A stretch of DNA of 64,000 nt, from contig SCTY01000043.1 in assembly GCA_004297625.1 (NCBI GenBank), positions 1 to 64,000 of the forward strand, in the 5' to 3' direction. Below, piece after piece: positions 26,918 through 34,972 of this stretch (the stretch's first letter is position 1; every line of letters begins with the position of its first letter). The stretch comes from Betaproteobacteria bacterium (GTDB lineage Bacteria; Pseudomonadota; Gammaproteobacteria; Burkholderiales; SG8-39). A program made the translations under genes and the position numbers. The notes beneath the pieces are model-generated. The model ran no database searches. It saw only the letters and a list, made by a program, of their open reading frames with translations, and was not told the DNA's origin.

Positions 26918-28497
26918 GTGCGGCTCTCCTCTGCCGCCGCGTGCGCCGCCGGCTGCCCGGCGGGCTCGATCGGCAGGTAAACGCGGAATGTGGAACCCTC
27001 GCCCGGCTTGCTGGCCACCTCGATCGTGCCGCGGTGCGCCTGCACGATGCCGTGGCTCACCGAGAGGCCGAGCCCGGTGCCCTTGCCCACGCCCTTGGTG
27101 GTGAAGAACGGATCGAAGATGCGCTGCAGGTCCTTCTCCGGGATGCCGCAGCCGGTGTCGATGATCGAGATCTCCACCCGCTCGCCCGGCGCGCGGCGCG
27201 CGCGCACGGTGATGGAGCCCTTCTCCTCGATGGCGTGCTGCGCGTTCACCAGCATGTTCATGACCACCTGCTTGACGAGGTCGGCGTCGACCCAGACGCG
27301 CGGCAGCTGCGGAGCGAGGTCCATGCTGATCTGGATGTCGGCGAGGTGCGCAGGGCGCTCGATGATGCGCGCCGTCTCCTCGATGAGCGCGTTCAGGTCG
27401 GCGAACTTCTTCTCCGGTGTCTTCTCGCGCGCGAAATCGAGCAGCCGGCGGATGATGGTCGCGCAGCGCTTGGTCTCCCGGATGACGAGATCGAGATCCT
27501 CGGCCTCCTCGGATCCGTCGGCCATTTTCTTGCGCAGCAGGCTCGAGAAGGTCAGCACGCCGGTCAGGGGGTTGTTCAGCTCGTGCGCGATGCCGGCCGC
27601 GAGCAGCCCGACCGAAGCGAGCTTTTCTCCGCGCGCCGCCTCGGCCTGGGCGATATGCAGCGCGCGCGTGCGCTCGGCCACTTTTTGCTCCAGCGTGCGG
27701 GCCGCTTCGCGCAGCGCCGCGGTCATGGTGTTGAAGGAGGCGGCGAGCCGGCCGAACTCGTCGCCGTTGCGCACCGGGATCGGCTGATCCAGGTTGCCCG
27801 AGGCGAGCCGCTTCGCCCCTGCTTCCAAGTCTCGCAGAGGCACGTACACCAGCCGGTGCACGAACAGGCTCACGAGCAGCGAGGTCAGCACCACGAATCC
27901 GAGCGAGAGCAGCACCATGGTCATGCCGCTCGCGCGCAGCGACTGCTCTATCGCGCCGAGCGGATAGACGATGTCGAGCACCCCGAGCACCGATTGCTCC
28001 TTCTTGTGCGCGTGGCAGGCGGCGTTGTAGCACGAGGGCTCGTTGCGGATCACTTCCATGCTGGCGAGCATGCGCCGGCCGTCGGGCGCCGCGAAGATGC
28101 GCGCGCGATCGCTGGACGGAATGCGCTCGAGGGGCCGCTCGCTCTGGTGGCACAGAAAGCAGCCCTCGGCCTTGCGGTCCACCTTCATTCCGATTTCCGA
28201 GGCGTGGGTGGAATCGATGATCACGCCTTCCTTGCTGAAGAGCCGGACCTTGTCGATGTTCTCCTGGCGCGCGACGTCCTGGATGATGCTGTGCACGTAG
28301 TCGGGCTGGTTGTTGAGCATGGCGAAGCGCGTGCTGCGCACGATGACGTCCGAGAGCTGCGTGACGTGCGCGGCCGCCGCGTTGAGAAGCTGGCTGCGCT
28401 CGTGGCGCACCACCAGCGCGGCGAATATCAGCAGCACGGCGGTGAGCGCCACCGCCAGGTAGAACCCGACTTTGAACTTGAGCGTCTTCTGCAACAT
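26914..28497 (-). CDS. Membrane histidine kinase with two haem-binding motifs in the sensor domain
   Basis: 527 residues. Two helices (about 10-30 and 192-215) enclose a periplasmic sensor domain that carries CFLCH (113-117) and CYNAACH (156-162, a CX4CH motif). A HAMP domain follows (about 213-268), then the dimerisation H-box GIAHELNNPLTG with H305 and an HATPase domain with NMLVNAQHAIEE, DTGCGIPE and GKGTGLGLS. Haem motifs in the sensor suggest redox, NO or CO sensing in the periplasm. Co-transcribed with and overlapping the NtrC-type regulator, it is the obvious partner. Confidence 0.9.
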
Positions 28498-28538
28498 CCG
28501 GGCCGATTGTCATGATTGCAAGGCAGCAACAGAGAGGG

Positions 28539-28552
28539 TTGATCTAGCTCAA
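28539..28552. promoter_or_regulatory. FNR/DNR-type box between kinase and pentahaem genes
   Basis: TTGATCTAGCTCAA, one mismatch. It lies 42 bases upstream of the kinase start and 86 bases upstream of the pentahaem gene. A good -10 element TAGAAT at 28585-28590 points to the pentahaem gene, with the box about 51 bases upstream of the predicted start. Confidence 0.6.
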
Positions 28553-28637
28553 CAGGATCAAGTCCAAGTACGCGCTTTCCCGCCTAGAATGCGCGACAGT
28601 CGACCTGTGAAGAAAAAAGTCCACTCCCGGAGGTGAA

Positions 28638-29687
28638 ATGAGCTCGGTGTCTGCATGGCGCATCGCGTTGATGTTCTTCGCAAGTGCCTTCCTAACCGCC
28701 GCCTTTGCCGCTGACAACGCGCCGAAGAAAGCCGGCAAGGAGGTGCGCATCCAATTGGGCGTTGGGCACTTCAACCGCGACGGTAAGGCGTTCCACTACT
28801 GGGACAAGGAGAAGGAAATCCCTGCGGTCTGCGCGCGCTGCCATTCGACAGGCGGTCTCGCGCAATACCTCCAGGAAGGCAAAACCTCGCCCGCGCCTCA
28901 GGTGAAGAATGGCTTTGCTTGCAGCACCTGCCATGCCGACATGGGGACCTTCGAGCGGCGTCGCGTTGAGAAGGTCACGTTCCCGAGCGGCCTTAGCCTC
29001 GACAGCGGCAACAACGACATGAACCTGTGCATGACCTGCCACCAGGGGCGCGAATCGACCGCGAGCGTCAACAAGGCGATCGGCGGCATGCCGCTCGACA
29101 CGCCGAATCCGAAGCTCGGCTTCGTCCATGTCCATTACTTCCCGGCCGGGGCGATGAAGTACGGCACCGAAGCGAAAGTGGGCTACGAGTACGAGGGCAA
29201 GACCTACGCCGGCCGCTTCAATCACATCCCGGCATTGAATAGCTGCACGGGGTGCCACGACCCGCACAGCGGCGAGCTGCAGGAACAGAAGTGCGGCCAG
29301 TGCCACCGCGACCGCAGGGGCGGTGAGGAGAAGGCGGCGACCGTCGACGAATACAAGAAAGAGCTCTATGCCGCCATCCAGCAATACGCGCACAACGTCG
29401 GCGGAACTTCCATCGCGTTCACGCCGGAGGCGTACCCCTACTGGTACACCGACACCAACGGCAACGGCAAAATCGATTCAGACGAGATAAGGCCCGACAA
29501 CAGCTACAAGGCCTACACGCCGCGGCTGGAGCAGGCCATATACAACTACACCTTCGTGCTGCGCGACCCGGGCGCCGGCTACCACAACGGGCGCTACGCG
29601 CTGCAGCTCCTCTATGACTCGCTGGAGAGCCTCGCGCAGAGCGGCAAAGCCGGCGTCAGCATCCGGGACAAGCAGCGGCCGCGTTGA
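28638..29687 (+). CDS. Pentahaem cytochrome c with an EF-hand-like loop
   Basis: 349 residues, GGAGG before ATG. Signal peptide ending FAAD. Haem motifs CARCH, CSTCH, CMTCH, CTGCH and CGQCH lie between about 70 and 230; the C-terminal third has no haem but contains DTNGNGKIDSDE (about 275-286), matching the DxNxNGxIxxxE calcium loop. The overall pattern (LGVGHFNRDGKAFHYWDKE, LCMTCHQGRES, HIPALNSCTGCHDPHSG) is that of polyhaem cytochromes often seen in Rhodocyclales and other metal- or oxychlorine-respiring bacteria; the role is unproven. Probably periplasmic. Confidence 0.8.
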   Translation: MSSVSAWRIALMFFASAFLTAAFAADNAPKKAGKEVRIQLGVGHFNRDGKAFHYWDKEKEIPAVCARCHSTGGLAQYLQEGKTSPAPQVKNGFACSTCHADMGTFERRRVEKVTFPSGLSLDSGNNDMNLCMTCHQGRESTASVNKAIGGMPLDTPNPKLGFVHVHYFPAGAMKYGTEAKVGYEYEGKTYAGRFNHIPALNSCTGCHDPHSGELQEQKCGQCHRDRRGGEEKAATVDEYKKELYAAIQQYAHNVGGTSIAFTPEAYPYWYTDTNGNGKIDSDEIRPDNSYKAYTPRLEQAIYNYTFVLRDPGAGYHNGRYALQLLYDSLESLAQSGKAGVSIRDKQRPR

Positions 29688-29697
29688 GGACGTAGAT

Positions 29698-29772
29698 CGC
29701 GTCTGGACGGTAGGGCATTCGACGCGCAACCCTGAGGAGCTCCTCGAGCTTCTCAGGGCTCATGTAGGAGCG
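29698..29772 (+). pseudogene. DUF488 gene fragment
   Basis: The 25 codons VWTVGHSTRNPEELLELLRA and following are the conserved N-terminus of DUF488 proteins; the rest of the gene (over 100 codons) is missing and the frame runs into an FNR-type box and a stop. It marks a deletion or recombination junction between the pentahaem and c556-like genes. Confidence 0.65.
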
Positions 29773-29773
29773 C

Positions 29774-29787
29774 TTGAGTTAAATCAA
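29774..29787 (+). promoter_or_regulatory. FNR/DNR-type box upstream of second c556-like gene
   Basis: TTGAGTTAAATCAA, one mismatch. TAAAGT at 29809-29814 is at class II -10 spacing, predicting a transcript start near 29822 and a 32-base leader with GGAG before ATG 29854. Confidence 0.7.
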
Positions 29788-29853
29788 GAGGCGAGTATCA
29801 GCCGTCTGTAAAGTTGAGACGTCGTTTTTATCAACTTTGACGGAGATTTACCG

Positions 29854-30354
29854 ATGCTTAGAAAGACGCTGTGGGGCTCCCTGGCGGCGTGCGCGTTGCT
29901 GATCGCCGCACAACCGCTGTTCGCCGCCGACTCCGATACGCAAAAGCAGCTCGACGCGATCAAGGGCGCGATCCCGAAATTCGCCGTGCCGATGCGCGAG
30001 GTGGGAGACCGCTTCCAGAACATGTACTTCGCCGCTCACAACGGCAACTGGGCGCTCGCCGCGTACATGTCGAAGTACATGAACGGAGCCATGAATCCGG
30101 CGGCCCTGACGAAGCCGGATGAGTACAAGGTGTGGAAGAACTTCTACGAAAACAGCTTCGCGCCGGTGAACAAGGCGATCCAGGGGAAAAACGTTAAGGC
30201 GTTCGACGCGGCCTACACCGCGGTCGTCAACGACTGCAACGGCTGCCACCAGGGCATGGGCTACGGCTTCATCAAGGTGGTGAAGCAGAAGGCGCCGGCC
30301 GACGTCGGGATCGATTACAAAGTGAAATCGGAGCCCAACGCCGTCCCGAAGTAA
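29854..30354 (+). CDS. Cytochrome c556/c'-like periplasmic cytochrome, second copy
   Basis: 166 residues. Signal peptide ending LFAAD; four-helix-type body and one haem motif CNGCH about 35 residues before the end. Same family as the gene at 11277 with a shorter tail. The haem near the C-terminus and helical content fit class II cytochromes. The FNR-type box just upstream puts it in the same regulon as the multihaem genes. Confidence 0.82.
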   Translation: MLRKTLWGSLAACALLIAAQPLFAADSDTQKQLDAIKGAIPKFAVPMREVGDRFQNMYFAAHNGNWALAAYMSKYMNGAMNPAALTKPDEYKVWKNFYENSFAPVNKAIQGKNVKAFDAAYTAVVNDCNGCHQGMGYGFIKVVKQKAPADVGIDYKVKSEPNAVPK

Positions 30355-30369
30355 CCTGCCACACAGCCG

Positions 30370-31992
30370 CTATAGGGCTTCTGGAACCATCCTGATCGCG
30401 CCGCAGGGGCACTCTGCGGCGCACAGGCCACACCCTTTGCAGTAGTCGTAGTTGAACTCGTAGCGCTTCCCGGGGCCCCGTTTGATCACGGCGTTGTCCG
30501 GGCAGACGCCGTAGCAGTTGTCGCACTCGAAGCAGTTGCCGCACGAGAGGCACCGGCGCGCCTCGAAGAGCGCGTTCCTCTCCCCCAGGCCGCCCACCAC
30601 CTCGTCGAACGTCGACTGCCGCCGGATGAGGTCGAGCTGCGGGCGCACGATCTTCGGCGCATCGGAGTAGTACCAGGGGTTCAGCCGGTCGAAGGACGCC
30701 GGCTCGCCGGAGGGCTTTTTCTCGTACGCCGTGGCGCGCAGCCAGGCATCGATGTGGCGCGCCGCTTTCTTGCCGTGGCCCACGGCCACCGTCACCGTGC
30801 GCTCGCCGGGCACCATGTCGCCGCCGGCGAAGACGCCCGGGTGCCCGGTCATCATGTTCGCGCCGATCTGCACGCTGCCGTCCTTCACCTCGAGGCCCGG
30901 CACGCCGTCGAGCAGGCCGAGATCGACGTCCTGGCCGAGCGCGAGCACCACCGAATCGGTCTCGAGCGTCTCGTACTCGCCGGTGGGCTGCGGAAACCCG
31001 GTCGCGTCGAGCCGCATCTTCTCCACCAGGATCGAGGATTCGCCCGCCTGCTTGATGGTGGAGAGCCACTTCACCATCACCCCTTCCTGGAGCGCCTCTT
31101 CCAGCTCGAAGTCGTGCGCCGGCATCTTCTCGCGCGTGCGGCGATAGACGATGATCGACTCGGTGGCGCCGAGCCGTTTCGCCGTGCGCGCGACGTCGAG
31201 CGCGGTGTTGCCGCCGCCGTACACGACGACGCGCCGGCCGAGCAGCGGCGGCGCTTCGCCCTCCATGGAGCGCAGCACCGATACGGCGTCGAGCATGCGC
31301 ATCGAAGTGCCCGCAGGAATGTAAGCGCGCTTTCCGATGTGCGCACCGACGCCAAGGAAGACCGCGTCGAAGTTGCCGTTTTTCTTCTCTTCCAGAAGAT
31401 TCGTCACCTTGGCGTTCAGCTTGAGCTCGATGCCCAGCGCCAGGATGCGGGCGATCTCGGCGTCGAGCACATCGCGCGGCAGCCGGTACTTCGGGATGCC
31501 GAAGCGCATCATGCCGCCCGCGAGCGGCCCGGCTTCGCGGACCTGCACCTGGTGCCCGAGGCGTGCGAGGTGATAGGCGGCCGAAAGCCCGGTGGGGCCG
31601 GCGCCGACCACCAGGACTCTTTTCCCATTCAATTCATTCTTCTCAAATTGCCAGCCGCGCTTGATCGCCTCGTCGCCGAGGAAGCGCTCGATCGAGTTGA
31701 TGCCCACCGCTTCGTCCAGTGCACCGCGGTTGCAGGCGCTCTCGCACGGGTTGTAGCAGACGCGCCCCATGGTGGCGGGCAGCGGGTTTTGCTCCGTCAG
31801 GAGCCGCCAGGCGGCCTCGTAGTCGCCGCATTCCGCGTGCCAGAGCCAGCCCTGGATGTTCTCGCCCGCCGGGCAGGCGGCGTTGCAGGGCGGCAGCCGG
31901 TCGACATACTCGGGGCGCAGGGTGCGCCACGTTCCCGTGTGGTTGGCGAGGCTCGATCCCGGATCGAGCGTGATGGCGAAGGGCTTACGCAT
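30370..31992 (-). CDS. GltD-like NAD(P)H:ferredoxin oxidoreductase fused to 2x[4Fe-4S] ferredoxin (Por/Kor partner)
   Basis: 540 residues. The N-terminal Fe-S part has CNAACPAG and CYNPCESACNRG, then an FAD site VLVVGAGPTGLSAA and an NAD(P)H site VVVYGGGNTALD, as in glutamate synthase small subunits. The C-terminus adds two ferredoxin clusters, CGNCFECDNCYGVCP and CKGCGLCAAECPCGA, replacing a separate delta subunit. It is the last gene of the 2-oxoacid oxidoreductase operon and should shuttle electrons between ferredoxin and NAD(P). The arrangement recalls Thauera/Azoarcus KorC, which links 2-oxoglutarate oxidation to NADP. Confidence 0.85.
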   Translation of the reverse strand: MRKPFAITLDPGSSLANHTGTWRTLRPEYVDRLPPCNAACPAGENIQGWLWHAECGDYEAAWRLLTEQNPLPATMGRVCYNPCESACNRGALDEAVGINSIERFLGDEAIKRGWQFEKNELNGKRVLVVGAGPTGLSAAYHLARLGHQVQVREAGPLAGGMMRFGIPKYRLPRDVLDAEIARILALGIELKLNAKVTNLLEEKKNGNFDAVFLGVGAHIGKRAYIPAGTSMRMLDAVSVLRSMEGEAPPLLGRRVVVYGGGNTALDVARTAKRLGATESIIVYRRTREKMPAHDFELEEALQEGVMVKWLSTIKQAGESSILVEKMRLDATGFPQPTGEYETLETDSVVLALGQDVDLGLLDGVPGLEVKDGSVQIGANMMTGHPGVFAGGDMVPGERTVTVAVGHGKKAARHIDAWLRATAYEKKPSGEPASFDRLNPWYYSDAPKIVRPQLDLIRRQSTFDEVVGGLGERNALFEARRCLSCGNCFECDNCYGVCPDNAVIKRGPGKRYEFNYDYCKGCGLCAAECPCGAIRMVPEAL

Positions 31993-31995
31993 CGC

Positions 31996-32973
31996 TCAGT
32001 TCTCTATGAGCCCGAATTTGCGCACGTTGCGGTCTGCCCCTTCCTGGATGCGTGCGATGAGATCGGTGCGCACCTCGGGACTGAAGAGGTGCGCGAAGCG
32101 GCGTTGCGGTTTCAGGTAATCGGTCACCGGCAGCTTCTTGCGGATCTTGGAGACGCTCGTCACCTCGCCGTGCTCCGCCTCGAACACCGGGAAGAGCCCT
32201 GTTTCCTTCGCCAGGCGGGCGATGCGGATCGACTGGTCGGCGGGGTGACCCCAGCCGAGCGGACACGAGACGAAAATATGCAGGTAGCGCGCGCCGCGCA
32301 CGTGCATGGCACGCTCGACCTTCGCCTCCAGGTCGCGCAGCTCGGCGATGGTGGCGGTGGCGACATACGGGATGCCGTGCGCCATCGCGATCCATGGAAG
32401 ATTTTTTCCCTGATTAAAGGAATTACCCAGCGTGGTGGTGGCAGTTCTCGCCGCCGGCGGCGTGGCCGAGGAGCGCTGCACCCCCGTGTTCATGTACGCC
32501 TCGTTGTCGTAGCAGATGTAGAGCACGTCGTCGTTGCGCTCGAACATCCCGGAAAGGCAGGCGAAGCCGATATCGGTGGTGCCGCCGTCGCCGCCCTGGG
32601 CGATCACGCGCACGTCGCTGCGGCCCTTCACCTTGAGCGCGGCCGCGATGCCGGTCGCCACGGCAGCCGCGTTGCCGAAGAGCGAATGGATCCACGGGAT
32701 CTGCCACGAGGTCTCCGGATAAGGCGTGGAGAACACCTCGAGGCAGCCGGTCGCGTTGGCGGCGATCAGGCGGTTCTCGGTCGCATGCATCGCGGCGTCG
32801 ATCGCGTAGCGCGCCCCCAGCGCCTCGCCGCAGCCCTGGCAGGCCCGGTGCCCGGAATTGAGCGAGTTGGTGCGCCGCATGTTCGCCTGGACGGAGCGCG
32901 TCTCGGCGGGAAGCAGGCGGTTGCCGACAGTGAACGTGCCGGTCTGGTAGAACTTCACGGGCTGGAAGGTCAT
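31996..32973 (-). CDS. 2-oxoacid:ferredoxin oxidoreductase beta subunit (TPP-binding, PorB)
   Basis: 325 residues. RACQGCGEALGARYA near the N-terminus holds cluster cysteines; the thiamine-diphosphate motif runs from GGDGGTTDIGF to CYDNEAYMNTG. It continues with GIPYVATATIAEL and a C-terminal region typical of PorB. Substrate could be pyruvate or a related oxoacid; pyruvate is likeliest from the alpha subunit type and the malic enzyme next door. Three bases separate it from the GltD-like gene. Confidence 0.9.
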   Translation of the reverse strand: MTFQPVKFYQTGTFTVGNRLLPAETRSVQANMRRTNSLNSGHRACQGCGEALGARYAIDAAMHATENRLIAANATGCLEVFSTPYPETSWQIPWIHSLFGNAAAVATGIAAALKVKGRSDVRVIAQGGDGGTTDIGFACLSGMFERNDDVLYICYDNEAYMNTGVQRSSATPPAARTATTTLGNSFNQGKNLPWIAMAHGIPYVATATIAELRDLEAKVERAMHVRGARYLHIFVSCPLGWGHPADQSIRIARLAKETGLFPVFEAEHGEVTSVSKIRKKLPVTDYLKPQRRFAHLFSPEVRTDLIARIQEGADRNVRKFGLIEN

Positions 32974-32988
32974 TGGCGAACCCCTGCC

Positions 32989-33094
32989 GACCCCCTGTTA
33001 AGGGGGTCGCGAGTGAAACGAGCGGGGGGTTTGGTTTTCGCAAAAAACCAACCCCCCGTTCGCCTGCGGCTCACGCCCCCCTTAACAGGGGGGC
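32989..33094. repeat. Nested inverted repeat between porA and porB
   Basis: Two short hairpins, GACCCCCT/AGGGGGTC (32989-33008) and GCCCCCCT/AGGGGGGC (33075-33094), are themselves inverted copies flanking a central hairpin (33023-33052) of CGGGGGGTT and its complement with an A/T core. The whole can fold into one long imperfect stem. Looks like a MITE-like insert inside the operon; it may act as an RNA processing or attenuation site lowering porB expression relative to porA. Confidence 0.7.
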
Positions 33095-33112
33095 ATGCAA
33101 GGCCTCTCATGC

Positions 33113-34345
33113 TCATCCTTTCAGCTTCAGCACCTGCTCGGCGATCGGGCCGCTGCGCCGCACTTCTCTTTCCTTGCGCAGCACCTTCTCCACCAGAGCG
33201 CGGTCGAGATCGAGGAAGGTGGTGAGCTCGAGATCGTCCGTCATCGCGCGCTGCAATACCGCGGCGAGCGAGGCCTTGGTGATCGGACGGCCGCCGAGTC
33301 CCGCGACCACGTCGTAAACGGGTATCGGCCGCGTCGAAATCGCGGTTCGGACATTGTTGGAGACGATGCCGCCGACGCCCACCGCCATGCCTTTTTCGAC
33401 GACGACTACGCGCTGCGCGCCGGCGAGCGCCTCGCGCACCGCGGCGAACGGCCACGGCCTGAAGCACGAAACACCGAGCACGCCGATGCGGCCGCCGCTT
33501 TCGCGCAGCTCGTCGACCGTGTCCTTGAGCGTGCCCAGCACCGAGCCGAGCGCGACCACGATCGTCTCGGCCTCCTCGGTGCGGTAGCTGCGCGCGAGCC
33601 CGCCGGCCTCGCGCCCGAAGGCCTGGCGAAACGCGCCGGCCCAGCGTGGGATCAGCGACAGCGCCTGCGACTGCTTCGCGTGCGCAAGGTAGCGCACTTC
33701 CATGAAGGCCTCCGGGCCGACCATCGCGCCGATGGAGACGGGCTCGGCCGGATCCAGGATCTGCCTCGGATTGAATGGAGGCAGGTAGGCGTCGACCTGC
33801 GCCTGGTCCGGAACATCGACGCGCTCGTAGGCGTGCGTCAGGATGAAGCCGTCCATGCACACCATGACGGGCAGCGAGAGCTCCTCGGCGAGCCGGAAGG
33901 CGATGACGTGCAGGTCGAGCGCTTCCTGGTTGTTCTCTGCGAAAAGCTGGATCCAGCCGCAGTCGCGCTGCGACATCGTGTCGGTGTGATCGTTCCAGAT
34001 GTTGATCGGCGCGCCGATCGCGCGGTTCGCCACCGTCATCACGATCGGCAGCCCGAGACCCGACGCGTTGAAAAGCGCCTCGGCCATGTAGAGCAGCCCC
34101 TGCGAGGCGGTGGCAGTGTAGGCGCGTGCGCCGGCCGCGGAAGCGCCGATCGCGACCGACATGGCGGCGAACTCGGATTCGACGTTCACGAATTCGCACG
34201 GCGCGAGGCGCCCGGAGCTGACGATCTCGCCGAGCGCCTCGACGATGTGGGTCTGCGGCGAGATCGGGTACGCGCAGATCACTTCGGGCCGGCAAAGCGC
34301 GACCGCCTCCGCTACCGCGCGCGAGCCTTCAATTTGCTTGAGCAT
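33113..34345 (-). CDS. 2-oxoacid:ferredoxin oxidoreductase alpha subunit (PorA)
   Basis: 410 residues. AYPISPQTHIVEAL at the N-terminus is the conserved substrate/TPP-contact segment of alpha subunits; GARAYTATASQGLLYM and MNIW-type loop PINIWNDHTDTMSQ follow, then the core and C-terminal transketolase-like domains. The N-terminus overlaps the end of the gamma gene by 17 bases. Catalyses with beta and gamma the CoA-dependent oxidation of pyruvate (or reverse carboxylation of acetyl-CoA). Confidence 0.9.
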   Translation of the reverse strand: MLKQIEGSRAVAEAVALCRPEVICAYPISPQTHIVEALGEIVSSGRLAPCEFVNVESEFAAMSVAIGASAAGARAYTATASQGLLYMAEALFNASGLGLPIVMTVANRAIGAPINIWNDHTDTMSQRDCGWIQLFAENNQEALDLHVIAFRLAEELSLPVMVCMDGFILTHAYERVDVPDQAQVDAYLPPFNPRQILDPAEPVSIGAMVGPEAFMEVRYLAHAKQSQALSLIPRWAGAFRQAFGREAGGLARSYRTEEAETIVVALGSVLGTLKDTVDELRESGGRIGVLGVSCFRPWPFAAVREALAGAQRVVVVEKGMAVGVGGIVSNNVRTAISTRPIPVYDVVAGLGGRPITKASLAAVLQRAMTDDLELTTFLDLDRALVEKVLRKEREVRRSGPIAEQVLKLKG

Positions 34346-34898
34346 GCTTGAAAGCGGCAGCCGCGGCGGCGACGTTGCCTTCGGCGAGTCGGCCTGAAAA
34401 TTTGCTGCGGATCGCCTGCGCCACCGACTCGAGCGACACCAGGCCCGAGAGCGCGGCGAAGCCGCCGAGCAGCGCGGCGCTCGGCACCGGGCGACCGACG
34501 TGCTTCAGCGCGAGCTCGTTCGCCGGCACGGTGCATAGCCGCTCCGGCTGGAAGCCGCGCACGAAGTCGGCTACGCCGAGCTCCTCGAAGCTGCGCGTGG
34601 TGTTGATGAGGATGTAGGCCGACGGCGAAAGCCCGGCGAACACGTCGACCTGGTGCAGCAGTGTCGGGTCCTGGATGATGAGCGCGTCGGGATGCATGAT
34701 CGGCTCGCGCACGCGGATTTCGCGCTCGTCGAGCCTGCAATAGGCCACCACCGGCGCGCCGGTGCGCTCGGAGCCGAAGCTCGGAAACGCCTGCGCGTGC
34801 TTGCCCTCGTTGAAGGCCGCGATGGAAAGCATCTCGGCGGCGCTCACTACGCCCTGCCCGCCGCGGCCGTGGATGCGTATCTGGAACACGAGAGTCAT
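34329..34898 (-). CDS. 2-oxoacid:ferredoxin oxidoreductase gamma subunit (PorC/G)
   Basis: 189 residues from ATG 34898 (MTLVFQIRIHGRGGQG), chosen because IRIHGRGGQGVV begins the family; the frame is open 21 codons further upstream without similarity. GSERTGAPVVAYCRLD is the conserved CoA-region segment. First gene of the operon porC-porA-porB-gltD-like, which reads away from the malic enzyme gene across an FNR-type box. Confidence 0.88.
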   Translation of the reverse strand: MTLVFQIRIHGRGGQGVVSAAEMLSIAAFNEGKHAQAFPSFGSERTGAPVVAYCRLDEREIRVREPIMHPDALIIQDPTLLHQVDVFAGLSPSAYILINTTRSFEELGVADFVRGFQPERLCTVPANELALKHVGRPVPSAALLGGFAALSGLVSLESVAQAIRSKFSGRLAEGNVAAAAAAFKHAQAN

Positions 34899-34923
34899 TC
34901 TTGATGCCGCTGCGGCCGTGGTC

Positions 34924-34937
34924 TTGACGCAGATCAA
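34924..34937. promoter_or_regulatory. FNR/DNR-type box between por operon and malic enzyme
   Basis: TTGACGCAGATCAA, one mismatch. Divergent position; which side it serves, or both, cannot be decided. The por start is 26 bases and the malic enzyme start 36 bases from the box, both short for a class II promoter. Confidence 0.6.
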
Positions 34938-34972
34938 CGCGACTTTCGATAGCGCGGCCATGATGGGATCCC

